Positions 17,808 to 27,398 of a DNA stretch of 64,000 bases are shown here, in pieces (the first letter of the stretch is position 1; every line of letters begins with the position of its first letter). This stretch comes from Salinisphaera sp. G21_0 (GTDB taxonomy: Bacteria > Pseudomonadota > Gammaproteobacteria > Pseudomonadales > Endozoicomonadaceae), in NCBI RefSeq assembly GCF_017744115.1, contig NZ_JAGHQW010000009.1, positions 62,001 to 126,000 on the forward strand, written 5' to 3'. The notes under the pieces were generated by a model that was given only the letters and a program-made list of their open reading frames with translations, was not told the DNA's origin and made no database searches. The translations under genes and the position numbers were made by a program.

Positions 17808-18725
17808 AATCAAGACTTAATGGAATGGTCCGCCCCGCTCCCAAAACGGCTTCAAATGAGCCAAAATAGAGGTTCTGGAAGATGCTGAAAACGGTTTAAC
17901 AGTGTTGTTCCGTGAACTGCTCAGTGAACTGTACGAAGAGATGAAACACTTGGACGAGCGAGTAGAAAAGCTTGAACAAAAGCTCGAAACCATTGCAGCC
18001 AATAATGAAGCTTGCAAACTATTGCTAACCATACCCGGTATTGGGTTGCTCAGTGCTACGGCACTGTTTGCTGCGATTGGTGATATATCAGCATTTAAAA
18101 ATGGCAGGGAAATGGCTGCCTGGCTGGGCTTGGTGCCAAAGCAACAATCGACCGGTGGCGTGCCCACGTTGCTGGGGATCAGTAAACGGGGCGATACTTA
18201 CCTGCGAACCCTGTTGATACACGGTGGCAGAAACATCGTCAGGGTAGCCGACAAACACGACGATCGACGTAATAATTGGATTAAAGAGCTTGATCAGCGC
18301 AGGGGCAAGAATATATCAGCAGTAGCTGTTGCCAATAAAAACGCTCGCATTGCCTGGGCTGTGTTAACCAAGAAAGAGCCGTACAAGGCAGCTGCATGAA
18401 CATAGTCATTAAACTATTAAACATTTGTCGTTAGACAAGAAAAGCAAAAGCGTTTAATCAGTGTAAGAAGCCTGCAACGAGTTGCGCGGATAAAGTTCAA
18501 ATGATGGCATAAAAGGTAAGACCTGCACTCCCTTGAACCTGACCGGGGTCAGGGCCTGTAGAGGCCGAAGACTTGATGAGGTGGGAGTGAGCGGATTCCA
18601 TCAGGGCCAGAGGCATTGAGACCTCACCCCAAAGGCCGGTCTCTTTATTAAGAGAATGGAAGCATTACTCTTTAGTCATGATGGAAAACTTATCCTTGCA
18701 AAGCGGGGCGGACCATATATGACCC
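17808..18725 (+). mobile_element. IS110/IS1111-family element, decayed copy B
   Basis: The left end CTTAATGGAATGGTCCGCCC and the right end TTGCAAAGCGGGGCGGACC match the ends of copy A, with an 11-bp inverted GTCCGCCCCGC. The DEDD N-terminal catalytic domain is missing: the sequence jumps near 17869 from the left end to VLEDAENGLTVLFRELLSEL. The C-terminal part is intact. The 300-bp non-coding tail after the transposase stop (18400-18700) is present here and absent from copy A. A 14-bp tandem pair GACCCCGGTTTCTT lies just beyond the right end (18721-18748). Confidence 0.8.
17902..18399 (+). pseudogene. IS110-family transposase, C-terminal part
   Basis: Residues 1-35 are a coiled coil (ELLSELYEEMKHLDERVEKL). 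Then LLLTIPGIGLLSATALFAAI, FKNGREMAAWLGLVPKQQS and ISKRGDTYLRTLLIHGGRN form the helix-hairpin-helix and catalytic Ser region of the transposase_20 domain. Without the N-terminal DEDD domain the protein should be inactive, unless another copy in the genome complements it. Confidence 0.8.
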
Positions 18726-18886
18726 CGGTTTCTTGACCCCGGTTTCTTGATTGATGGGTATGAGTGGCGGGTGAATCGGTTCCGGATTTTTTGAACCGCA
18801 ATGGGTGACGGCTCCCACAGATAAAATCCTGAAGCAAAATTCGGCAGGTAAACAAGACTCTCTTGATTAAAGCCGCGGGTAGAGAG

Positions 18887-20719
18887 TCACAGCCTGGTTT
18901 CCTCAATGCCCGGCATTAAGGCGACAGTCTCATTCACAGCTATTGTTCTTGGCAGTTTGACGGCTCTCCTTTTTTCTTGAAGGAGGCATTCCAGGCGGCG
19001 TTCCGTCACTAGATGGCCGCTCTTGCCTGCAGCCTTCAAAGGCGACCTGGCGAAGCACCATTTAAATACCCGGTATTTCCCGAGAAAGCAAAGAGCCCAT
19101 TTCTGTTCCGGGTCAGCGCCCTGTTCAAGCAAAAAATTCAGAACCGCGCCGTGCCCGTTCTGGGCAGCGACGAAGAGGGCGGTCGCTCCATCCTTGCAAG
19201 CGGCCGACAGGAACGCCCTGACCGCCGTGGACTTGTCCGCCTCCGGCAGGCTTTCCACGGCCTCGTTGAGCGCCCCGACCAGGTATTTCACGACGCCGAG
19301 ATGCCCGTTCTGGGCTGCGATGTAGAGGGCAGTCGCTCCGTCCTGGCAAGCGGTCGACAGGAACGCCCTGACCGCCCTGGACTTGTCCGCCTCCGGCAGG
19401 GTTTTCACGGCCTCGTTGAGCGCTTCGACCAGGTATTTCACCACGCCGAGATGCCCGGTCTGGGCAGCGATGAAGAGGGCAGTCGTTCCGCCTTTGCAAG
19501 CGGCCGACAGGAACCTCCTGACGGCCGTGGACTTGTCCGCCTCCGGCAAGGTTTCCACGGCGTCGTTGAACGACTCGACCAGGCATTTAACGACGCCGAG
19601 ATGCCCGCACTGGGCAGCGATGTAGAGGGCGGCCGTTCCGCCTTTGCAAGCGCTCGACAGGAACGCTCTGACGGCCGTGGATTTGTCCACCTCCGGCAGG
19701 GTTTTCAAGGCCTCGTTGAGCGCTTCGACCAGGTATTTCACCACGCCGAGATGCCCGTTCTGGGCAGCGATGTAGAGGGCAGTCGTTCCGCCTTTGCAAG
19801 CGGCCGACAGGAACCTCCTGACGGCCGTGGACTTGTCCGCCTCCGGCAGGGTTACCACGGCCTCGTTAAGCGCCTCGCTCAGGTATTTTACGACGTCAAG
19901 ATGCCCGTTCTGGGCAGCGATTAAGAAGGCGGTCGCTCCGTTTTCGCAAGCACTCGACAGGAACACCCTGACCGCCGTGGACTTGTCCGCCTCTGGCAGG
20001 TTTCCCACGGCCTCGTTGAGCGCCTTGATCAGGCATTTTGCGACGTCGAGATGCCCGTTCTGGGCAGCGATGTAGAGGGCGGTTGCTCCGTCCTGGCAAG
20101 CGGCCGACAGGAACCTCCTGGCGGCCATGGACTTGTCCGCCTCGGGCAGGGTTCCCACGGCCTCGCTGATAGCCTCGATCAGACATTTCGCGACGCCGAG
20201 ATGCCCGTTCCGGGCAGCGATGAAGAGTGGATACACATGCCAGGTAGTATTAGCAACTTTCGACGGGAATGACCTGTTCACCAGAGCCGGATCGTTCGCC
20301 AGCAACTCTTGAACCCAGGGAAGATTATTGCCGCGACAGGCCGCCAGTATCGGGGCCTCACCGTTTGGATTTGATCTGTCGTCATCGACAGCACTGGCAA
20401 AGGAAGGCGCAGCACTCGGCCCCGATAAGGGGGCGTGTTGAGCGGTTAACCGGCAGGTAGAAAAACGACTCCGGATAGCATCCATCAATTGGCCACTCGA
20501 TACGATACGGAAAGTGGAATTATAGGTGTTCAATCGTTTTTGTCTTTTTTTTTCTCGCGTTAAGAAAGGGTCAGAGACGCCAGGGTGGGTGGGCGCAGTT
20601 TGCAGTCTGCGGAGGCGCGGAGGCCCAAGGCAAAGAAGCGCTGCCCGGGAAGGCCGTCTGTCCGCCGGTACGATGGTAGGGATCGGGGAAAGACAAAAAT
20701 CAGGGTCATCATTTTGCAT
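18887..20719 (-). CDS. Ankyrin-repeat protein with eight 50-residue units (610 aa)
   Basis: After a basic N-terminal part the protein has a divergent ankyrin repeat (GEAPILAACRGNNLPWVQEL) and eight tandem units of 50 residues. Each unit combines an ankyrin core, GATALYIAAQNGHLDVAKCL, with an extra helix, EAVGTLPEADKSTAVRRFL, so the repeats are longer than the usual 33 residues. The C-terminal 80 residues are basic (RRLECLLQEKRRAVKLPR). No signal peptide is seen. Ankyrin arrays bind partner proteins; in host-associated bacteria such proteins are often translocated, which is inference here. The start is uncertain: ATG 20719 has no clear ribosome site, and ATG 20485 (MDAIRSRF) is a good alternative. 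Confidence 0.8.
   Translation of the reverse strand: MQNDDPDFCLSPIPTIVPADRRPSRAALLCLGPPRLRRLQTAPTHPGVSDPFLTREKKRQKRLNTYNSTFRIVSSGQLMDAIRSRFSTCRLTAQHAPLSGPSAAPSFASAVDDDRSNPNGEAPILAACRGNNLPWVQELLANDPALVNRSFPSKVANTTWHVYPLFIAARNGHLGVAKCLIEAISEAVGTLPEADKSMAARRFLSAACQDGATALYIAAQNGHLDVAKCLIKALNEAVGNLPEADKSTAVRVFLSSACENGATAFLIAAQNGHLDVVKYLSEALNEAVVTLPEADKSTAVRRFLSAACKGGTTALYIAAQNGHLGVVKYLVEALNEALKTLPEVDKSTAVRAFLSSACKGGTAALYIAAQCGHLGVVKCLVESFNDAVETLPEADKSTAVRRFLSAACKGGTTALFIAAQTGHLGVVKYLVEALNEAVKTLPEADKSRAVRAFLSTACQDGATALYIAAQNGHLGVVKYLVGALNEAVESLPEADKSTAVRAFLSAACKDGATALFVAAQNGHGAVLNFLLEQGADPEQKWALCFLGKYRVFKWCFARSPLKAAGKSGHLVTERRLECLLQEKRRAVKLPRTIAVNETVALMPGIEETRL
19140..20225. repeat. 150-bp tandem repeat array (ankyrin coding)
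   Basis: GC-rich units with a 150-bp period, marked by CCTCGTTGAGCGC near 19260, 19410, 19710, 20010 and variants between. Because the unit length is a multiple of three, all six frames stay partly open, giving long repeated antisense frames (for example 19013-19924 on the plus strand) that are almost certainly not genes. Confidence 0.85.
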
Positions 20720-20779
20720 AACACGTGTCGTTTATGGTGATAAACAAACAATATATTTGCACAATGAAAGACCTGCCCC

Positions 20780-21419
20780 CAGCTTTTCTGACCCCAGCTT
20801 TTCAGGAACGTATTGAGCTGCCCCCGGAAGAGAAGCAGGGTGCCATTGAGACCTTCTTCACCAAAGTCCGGGAGGAGCTGGATATCATTCCCAAATCCGC
20901 AGTGACCGTTAGCATGCTGGCCTGGATCATCATTGCCAAATATTGCGATGCCCTGCCATTGTTCCGGCAGGAAAAAATACTGGCACGCTATGGCGACTCC
21001 ATTACCCGGACGACCATGGCCAACTGGCTGATCCGGTTGTCCCTGCAACTGCAGTCCCTGATCAACCTGATGGCAGACCATCAGCGAGCTGGGCACATCA
21101 TAAATGCTGATGAAACCCGGATCCAGGTACTCAAGGAACTCAGCAGGGCCATCCACTCGGATAAGTACATGTGGGTGACCCTGGGTGGCCCACCAAGGCA
21201 ACCGGCGGTGCTGTTCCATTACGATCCATCCCTGGGCAAGGAGGTTCCCCGGCACCTGTTCGAAGGGTTCAGCGGTTACCTGCAAACTGACGGCTATGCC
21301 AGTTACAGTGCCGAAACGGTTGAGAAACTGGAGCAGCTTCTACCCTGGGCAGTGAAGGCATCTCAAGAATAAGCCGATCCGGCGGGGTTGGCTATTACGC
21401 TGGTTAAATTAGCGTTTAC
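20780..21419 (+). pseudogene. IS66-family transposase (TnpC) remnant with right end
   Basis: The frame contains EELDIIPKSAVTVSMLAW, AKYCDALPLFRQEKILARYG, RTTMANWLIRL, ADETRIQVLKE and MWVTLGGPPRQPAVLFHYDP, the core of an IS66 transposase including one catalytic acidic residue. Sequence between the N-terminal zinc region and IPKS is deleted, and GYASYS joins directly to AETVEKLEQLLPWAVKASQE, the natural C-terminus, so the second half of the catalytic domain is lost. The right inverted end (GGCTATTACGCTGGTTAAAT ... GTTTAC) stops at 21419. The left end is not found. Confidence 0.85.
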
Positions 21420-21591
21420 GTTCTATTGTTGTCATCCCCAGCCGATTCTCCAACTGGAAACAGGTAATCCCCGAAGAAACCATGCAGTCACCTTCCTCCT
21501 CAGTAACCGCAGACACGGCATCCCCTTAACATTCACTGAAGCCGGAAGGCACCAGCCAGCAAACAGCCGAAAACAAGAAAGAAAGCGATCC

Positions 21592-22203
21592 ATGTCAGGT
21601 TACCAGGTGGAACAGACAACAACGGTCACTGGAACATTTCCACCGCATCAACTGCAATCTGAATCCGGGCCCATCCCATCCATAAAGCGCAGGCGTGTTA
21701 CTGACAACAGCAGGAGTATTGTGTGTTCTGCAACTTCGCTACCTGCTAATCCGGAGCCAATGGAGACCGAACCGGCCATGCCTGCTGACGCAGCCTCCAG
21801 GCTTCCGGGAGTGATCAGTTCCATATCAAGAAATCTACCAACCCTCAGCGACAACAGTCTATTAACTGGCAATGAACATACCTCAGCGATGGTGCAGGTC
21901 ATGCCTGACCCAATGGAGGATGTACCGCTCACTACAGAAATTAGTGAAACATCAATTTCAGAATTTTCTGTAAGCCAGCAAAATGAACTGCGAACACATT
22001 TAAAAAAGCAAGAAATTCAAGCAATATTAACGAATGCCGGGACTTTTCTGAAAAACCTCAAAGACAGGAAAATCCAGTTAGCGCGAGACAGGGGAAAGCC
22101 GCCCGTACATTCCCTCTTTTCCAAGTTAAAAAACTTCAGCATTGTTAAAGATTCAGCAACGGTTGCTGGAAGGAATGCTGCTCACAAACCACTCTCTACC
22201 TGA
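21592..22203 (+). CDS. Unknown protein with NLS-like motif (203 aa)
   Basis: Not recognised. The frame opens earlier (21388) inside the IS66 end, but ATG 21592 (MSGYQVEQTTTV) is the likelier start because upstream codons belong to the insertion sequence end. The first 130 residues are Ser/Thr/Pro-rich and look disordered, with SIKRRRVTDN at about 33-42, a match to a classical monopartite nuclear localisation signal. The C-terminal part is helical (QQNELRTHLKKQEIQAILT, KNLKDRKIQLARDRG). Composition resembles other effector-like proteins in this window. Confidence 0.5.
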   Translation: MSGYQVEQTTTVTGTFPPHQLQSESGPIPSIKRRRVTDNSRSIVCSATSLPANPEPMETEPAMPADAASRLPGVISSISRNLPTLSDNSLLTGNEHTSAMVQVMPDPMEDVPLTTEISETSISEFSVSQQNELRTHLKKQEIQAILTNAGTFLKNLKDRKIQLARDRGKPPVHSLFSKLKNFSIVKDSATVAGRNAAHKPLST

Positions 22204-22315
22204 ACTAGAGAAAATACCGGATCTCTGCTTTTCAAACCGAGTGTCAACGATGATAAAAGAGGGGTGATAATCGGGAAATGCAGAATTTGAACTGTTGGAA
22301 CCCCACCAAAGCCGA

Positions 22316-22537
22316 ATGACTTATGTTGAATTAAGCACTGCTATCTGCAAAATGAGCTACGCAGTGGATTCAGAAACACGGAAAGAATGGAATGACGCCA
22401 GCGAGAAAAGGAGAAGAGACCCACTTGGGCTTGATGAAATAGTGGAATGGAATTTGGATTCATTGGCGACAGAGTCAGAACTGGTCAACAACGATGACTG
22501 GATGGAAGAGTTCCTACAAGGGCTATGTTGTGTTTAA
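22316..22537 (+). CDS. Small hypothetical protein (73 aa)
   Basis: Reads MTYVELSTAICKMSYAVD ... RRRDPLGLDEIVEWNLDSL ... NNDDWMEEFLQGL. An acidic, helical small protein, with a possible TTG start at 22295. Not recognised and without a clear ribosome site. It may be a fragment of a larger lost gene. The stretch up to 22661 holds nothing else that I can support. Confidence 0.35.
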   Translation: MTYVELSTAICKMSYAVDSETRKEWNDASEKRRRDPLGLDEIVEWNLDSLATESELVNNDDWMEEFLQGLCCV

Positions 22538-22661
22538 GGGTTGAAAGTGAATAAATTCCAAAATCTTGTTGGTCAACCGATCAGTTGTTAAAGCATTAAT
22601 GCCAGCTAGGAGGCTTGAAATAATTCCTCATTGAAATTTGGAAGCGATTAAAGGCAGTTCC

Positions 22662-23915
22662 TCAGCTTGCCGGTTTAGCCGTATCTTCGCTTTCCAGGAA
22701 CTCCTCAGCATCAGAACGCGGGTCAATCTGCGCAACAATAGGTGTTGTGCGTGGTACTGGAATAAAGTGCTGCTCTTCGCTGGTGTAGATCGCAGGACGG
22801 TAAGCCATCCGAATCAGGAAGAAAAGACCGGTAGTGCCCATCACCGTGATGAAATACAGCATCAGGCCTTCAGGAATGTGGCTCATAAACAGTGAAGCGA
22901 AGATCGGGCCGATACACGCACCAAGGCTATAGGCCAGCAGAAGTCCCTGAGTGCCGGCAACAATATCATCCGGGTGCATATGATCACAGCCGTGGCTGAT
23001 GGCCAGTGGATAGAGCGTGAAGGTAGCGCCGCCAAACAGAAACAGTGCCGGATAATACAGCCAGCTCTCGTGGGAACTGAGGATCAGGGCAAAGCAAATA
23101 GCACAGCCAGCCAGGGCAACCAGAATCAACATTTTACGCCGATCGATAATATCTGACAGGTAGCCCACCGGAAACTGCAGTGCCATTCCGCCAATCATGG
23201 TGATGGCCAGAAAGAGCGCGACGGTGTGATCATCACTGCCGCTGAGGTCGGCCAGGTAGATGGGCAACATTGAATACAAACCACCCAGTACCAGGCCACC
23301 GGCAAAACAGCCGAGTACTCCGGAGGGTGTCAGTTCAAACAGCTTTCTGAATCCCAGGGTAGAAGCCTCTTCAATTTCCGGTGTCGGGATTCGGGTCATG
23401 GCCGGTGGAAAGATCGATAATGACAGGAGAATACCGATCAGGATAAACGGCATCAGACTGCTGCTGTCAAGGAAGCCGACAAACAGCTGTCCGATAGCGT
23501 TGGCACCATAGAGTGACACCATGTAGAAAGACAGTACTCTGCCGCGGTTGGCGCTGTCACTTTCACAGAGCAGCCATGACTCAACCACAACAAATATACC
23601 CGCCACCGCCATGCCATTAAGGAAGCGCAGTATCAGCCAGCTGGTGGTATTCTCCGAGAGTGCCAGGCTCAGTACGGTGGCACAGAGCAACGCCATAAAG
23701 CAGGCAAACGAGCGAATATGGCCTACCCGGCAAACAATGCTTTCTGAGCGAAATGACCCGGCCAGTAATCCCAGGTAGTAGGCGGTACCCATAAGGCCGG
23801 CCAGAAAGTCATTGCCATCTGTCGCATTGATTCTCAGGGGAATCAGAGTCGTCAGGTATCCGCTGGCCAAAGCGAAAATAAACATGCCTGACAGTGGCGC
23901 AACAAAACGTATCAT
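22662..23915 (-). CDS. Major facilitator superfamily transporter
   Basis: A 417-residue inner-membrane protein with about 12 predicted hydrophobic helices. The order of segments (FVAPLSGMFIFALASGYLTT, GLMGTAYYLGLLAGS, LRFLNGMAVAGIFVVVESWL, then a central loop and the second six-helix half with FPVGYLSDIIDRRKMLILVA) fits the MFS fold, including the loop 8-9 copy of the D-R-R/K signature. The overall pattern resembles the YcaD-type subfamily. The substrate is unknown. The C-terminal tail (about 45 residues) is acidic and cytoplasmic. It is an ordinary chromosomal gene standing between accessory genes. Confidence 0.85.
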   Translation of the reverse strand: MIRFVAPLSGMFIFALASGYLTTLIPLRINATDGNDFLAGLMGTAYYLGLLAGSFRSESIVCRVGHIRSFACFMALLCATVLSLALSENTTSWLILRFLNGMAVAGIFVVVESWLLCESDSANRGRVLSFYMVSLYGANAIGQLFVGFLDSSSLMPFILIGILLSLSIFPPAMTRIPTPEIEEASTLGFRKLFELTPSGVLGCFAGGLVLGGLYSMLPIYLADLSGSDDHTVALFLAITMIGGMALQFPVGYLSDIIDRRKMLILVALAGCAICFALILSSHESWLYYPALFLFGGATFTLYPLAISHGCDHMHPDDIVAGTQGLLLAYSLGACIGPIFASLFMSHIPEGLMLYFITVMGTTGLFFLIRMAYRPAIYTSEEQHFIPVPRTTPIVAQIDPRSDAEEFLESEDTAKPAS

Positions 23916-24100
23916 AGTTTGTAGCCCGATAACGGTGTTAATAAGTAGTTAACCAAATGAGCGTTGTATTCCGGGTTTTATCGGCCTGACAGGAAAGCGG
24001 AATAGAGCAGCTCGACGGGATTGAAGATGTTCTCAGAAACGCTCTGGTTAAGATAATATTATGGTTCAGAATCCGTTATTTTGAGGAACTCTGCAACTGA

Positions 24101-27100
24101 TCAAAGGGTTGTACATGCCCACCCCGCTGGTGCATTCTGCGGGGCACCAAGCTTTAATATCTTCTTTGGCACCAGCATTGGCCATTCTCTCGGGGAGCCA
24201 TTGTCGGTGAAGTAGGGACGCTTCTCGCTGATCACGGCAATACCACGTTTCTTCAGTACTTTCCGGGCTTCCTCCGAAGCCAGCGTTTCCTGCGTCAAGG
24301 TGCCCGGATTCATCCGTATACCTTCGCTCTTCAGCCGCTGCACCTCTTGCGCCAGTGCCTGTTGCGTTGCCGGGCTCAGCAGTGATGGGTCATGTTCGTA
24401 CTGCATCTTTTCCAGCAGCGTCATTCCTGTCGGAATCGCCACCTGCCGCAGATCATACCAGCTGTTATGAATACCATAAGTGACCCCTTTGTTCTGATCA
24501 GCCTTGCAGGCCCGGTGGCCAGGGTCTGAACAGACAATAATACCAGCCTCCCGGGCCATTTTGCGCCGGACATTGTCATCAATAAACTGCATCATTCTCT
24601 GCACTGGCTCAGTTGTCCATTCAAAATTTTCAGAGATCCTGGAGCCGCCATGCTCATTCAGACCATAGACTTCGGTGTAGTCTTTTTTGCGATGATCCTG
24701 AAGTCGCGTGGTTATTCGCGCCAGATCAGCCGCACCGTGCATGGCGGCTTCCAGGTGACGTTGGAATTCACCCTTGTTGCCAGGCCCGGGGGTAAACTTT
24801 CCAGTCAGCTTCGGTGGTAAATCAAGACGTGCAGCATCAAAACCCGGGGGCTCAGTCACCGTGAATCCGGGAAAATCAGCCCCGACCCCATAACAACGGA
24901 TAATGTCCAGTCGATCCGCAAAGCGTAATATGCGCAGATACCAGCGCACAGGGTCAGGCAGGTTCTGCTCGTCTTTACCCCTGGTATCGTTTTCCTTGCT
25001 GACCATCGCCTGTGCGATATTACCCAGTAGCAGTTCAGGGTAGTGCCCGGTCAGGTCCCGTTTGAAATAGCCCGCAGACCTTGTTTCTTCCGCGGATTTG
25101 TCGACATCTTCGGCAGCGGCATCATGGAAGATAATCGCCAGTGCCAGAAGTTCTTTTTCTATTTTTTTCAGGCGACACAGCTGAAATTTTTCCAGCAATT
25201 CCATATACCAGAGCCCATTATTCCTGGCCCGCAGAACATGACTGCAGCTGTGCTGTGGTTTCCACACGGTTGGCATGGTCTGTCTGGCAAGGCTCTTGAT
25301 CACCCGTTCCGGTCCCGGGCGGCGGTAATAATGCTGCAACACCGTCAGGATGGTTTTTTCATTATCACCGACATGATCAGGCAGGACCGGCGGTTCGCTG
25401 AAGGCGTTCACCAAAAACTGTAACGCTGCGGGTGACTCAGCTGCCAATGATGTTGCCGATGTGCCGGGATCGTCGTGATGGAGCGATTGTTTCAGGCGCG
25501 CATTTTCACGCCGAGCCCACTGTACATGCTCTGGCCAATGCTGGTAGAAAAGATAAGTTTCCCGTTGCTTCCATAGATTATCAAGCCAATTGGTATAATC
25601 ATTTGGAGAAAAATCATCAACAATCATCTTACCTTTAAGATCTCGCTTCTGCATATTGGATTTAAAAGATTTCATGAAGTTTTTGTTCAGGGAAGCTCCT
25701 GAGTAAAACAGGGCCAGTAAGTGAGACTTGATGGTGTCGAGAGTCGGGAATCTGCAATCTTTCACATATTGTTGCACTATCTCTTCCAGAGCGTCCTGCC
25801 GTTGCTGTTGACTAAGCCCCTGACAAATGCGGTCAAATTCAACAACGGCACCCGGACAGCAGGTCAAAGGTATCTGTCTGAGATGGAGCAGAGTCAGGAA
25901 GTCAAATGGACTAAAGGCAGCCAGCATGCAATTCATTATGCCCAGAGGCATTGTGTTACTGTCAAAACGGTCCATCCAGTAAATGAATGACACGCACCAC
26001 TCTTTCGGCAGGCTTGCCCCACTGTGCAAAAGCAGCTGAAACATTCGGTAAGCTTCTTTCTCCTGTTTCTTAATGTGCTTCTGCTCAGGATGTGAGTATC
26101 TGCACATTTCGGAAGTCAGGAGCATTTCAAGCAAAGATTCAAAACTTCCTTTATGAAAAAAAGGCTGGTGGATTGGCAAGCCACTCTGTTTTAATCCCAG
26201 AAGTTTCTCGTAACTGTAACAACCGGGATCACTCACCAGCTGGATGGCCTGTTGCAATTTGTGCTCAACATCTGGTGAGACGGTTAATTCTGAGCCCAGT
26301 GCCTGTGTCCGCAAAGACATTGGCAGCAGATTTAACATGGCTCTGAAATTTTCTGGGGGTATGCCCTGTGAAATCGCAAAATAATCCAGAGAATCCTCAT
26401 TCTTGGCCAGGTGTTTACTGTCCAGCTCACCATCAAAATTGACCTGAACAGAACCTGTTCGGTGGCAATAAACAACCAGAGGCAATGATTCAAGACCCAA
26501 TACCTCTTCACACTGACGCTTGTGCCACAGGGTATCGGCAATATTTATCTGTGCATCGAGGTATACAACGATGCATTTGATGTCTTCTTTGCCATATTTG
26601 GTGAGCACCAGTTCCGGGTAATCGAGTACAGGGGTGTCATTGCCGGGTTTCAATTTTGGTAAACTGAACGTTCCATCCTTTCGCAGATGTCCCGAGGTGA
26701 AACGATGAGGGTAAGCTCTCCAGATGACTTGTTCGCCATGCTCACGACGTCTATAGAACATTGATGGCAGATCTGGCAGCAGTTTTGCTCGCAGTTGTTC
26801 CGGAGTCAAGCCAGGCTCCAGCAGCAGACGTTGAGTATAAGCATCACATTTATAGACATACAGGCATTGTGGATCAACAATGCCTACCATCCATTGGCAA
26901 TACCTCTTTGGTATGGGCTTGGTGGGCATCATTCCCCCCGGCAGGACGAGGGAGAAGGGTCTTGGTGACCCCTTACCTGAAAAGTACTGTTTTTCTGTAT
27001 TTAAATAAATTCGCCGAAACGCCAGACGCCCACTCCTGGCGGCCCACAGTAGCGCTTGCCGCTCAGGCTCCCTCGGATGAGGGGTTCGCCAGTTCGATTT

Positions 27101-27199
27101 GCTGGCACTCCATTGGCCAGAGGCTGTTACGGACTGGGTGTCAGACTTTGGTTGAGGGTACAGGCTTGCGTAATTCCCTGTTCCGTAGGCAACATCCAT
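24101..27199 (-). CDS. Large protein with SidE-PDE-like / HD-type region (1032 aa)
   Basis: Paralogue in domain layout of the gene at 2955-6266. GGAG lies 8 bp before ATG 27199. The central part has ankyrin-like or helical-repeat texture (FQLLLHSGASLPKEW, ALFYSGASLNKNF). The catalytic-looking region has QHSCSHVLR (His650, His654), IIFHDAAAEDVDK (His692-Asp693), SAGYFKRDLTG and LRFADRLDIIR, followed by a helical segment with HGAADLARITTRLQDH. HxxxH, HD and the later Asp fit a metal-dependent helical phosphodiesterase, and the arrangement recalls the SidE phosphodiesterase domain. The C-terminal block (MTLLEKMQYEHDPSLL) corresponds to MTLADKIIVAADQPGL in the paralogue. The SidE link is inferred from motif order only. 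Confidence 0.6.
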   Translation of the reverse strand: MDVAYGTGNYASLYPQPKSDTQSVTASGQWSASKSNWRTPHPREPERQALLWAARSGRLAFRRIYLNTEKQYFSGKGSPRPFSLVLPGGMMPTKPIPKRYCQWMVGIVDPQCLYVYKCDAYTQRLLLEPGLTPEQLRAKLLPDLPSMFYRRREHGEQVIWRAYPHRFTSGHLRKDGTFSLPKLKPGNDTPVLDYPELVLTKYGKEDIKCIVVYLDAQINIADTLWHKRQCEEVLGLESLPLVVYCHRTGSVQVNFDGELDSKHLAKNEDSLDYFAISQGIPPENFRAMLNLLPMSLRTQALGSELTVSPDVEHKLQQAIQLVSDPGCYSYEKLLGLKQSGLPIHQPFFHKGSFESLLEMLLTSEMCRYSHPEQKHIKKQEKEAYRMFQLLLHSGASLPKEWCVSFIYWMDRFDSNTMPLGIMNCMLAAFSPFDFLTLLHLRQIPLTCCPGAVVEFDRICQGLSQQQRQDALEEIVQQYVKDCRFPTLDTIKSHLLALFYSGASLNKNFMKSFKSNMQKRDLKGKMIVDDFSPNDYTNWLDNLWKQRETYLFYQHWPEHVQWARRENARLKQSLHHDDPGTSATSLAAESPAALQFLVNAFSEPPVLPDHVGDNEKTILTVLQHYYRRPGPERVIKSLARQTMPTVWKPQHSCSHVLRARNNGLWYMELLEKFQLCRLKKIEKELLALAIIFHDAAAEDVDKSAEETRSAGYFKRDLTGHYPELLLGNIAQAMVSKENDTRGKDEQNLPDPVRWYLRILRFADRLDIIRCYGVGADFPGFTVTEPPGFDAARLDLPPKLTGKFTPGPGNKGEFQRHLEAAMHGAADLARITTRLQDHRKKDYTEVYGLNEHGGSRISENFEWTTEPVQRMMQFIDDNVRRKMAREAGIIVCSDPGHRACKADQNKGVTYGIHNSWYDLRQVAIPTGMTLLEKMQYEHDPSLLSPATQQALAQEVQRLKSEGIRMNPGTLTQETLASEEARKVLKKRGIAVISEKRPYFTDNGSPREWPMLVPKKILKLGAPQNAPAGWACTTL

Positions 27200-27398
27200 G
27201 GCAATACTCCATTAAAACTTGTCCTCCATGAGAGTAATTGGCTGGTGAAAAGTTCCATCACGGCCCTAAGGATCAGGCTTCTCTATCTTTCCAACGGTGT
27301 CATAACCGATTTAATTGGCTGAACAGGCCAACGAGTTAAGGAATGGAGCGAGTGGTAATTATGCGACAACTTCTAACCACAGAATTGACAGCAAACAA

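Noticed and set aside
19013-19924. 303-residue plus-strand frame with regular repeats across the ankyrin gene
   Set aside because: It is the antisense shadow of the 150-bp array; its repeats follow from the ankyrin coding units, and its composition (Arg/Gly/Ser) is typical of antisense of GC-rich genes.
20560-21285. 241-residue minus-strand frame opposite the IS66 remnant
   Set aside because: The plus strand carries clear IS66 motifs; the minus frame has no recognisable domain.
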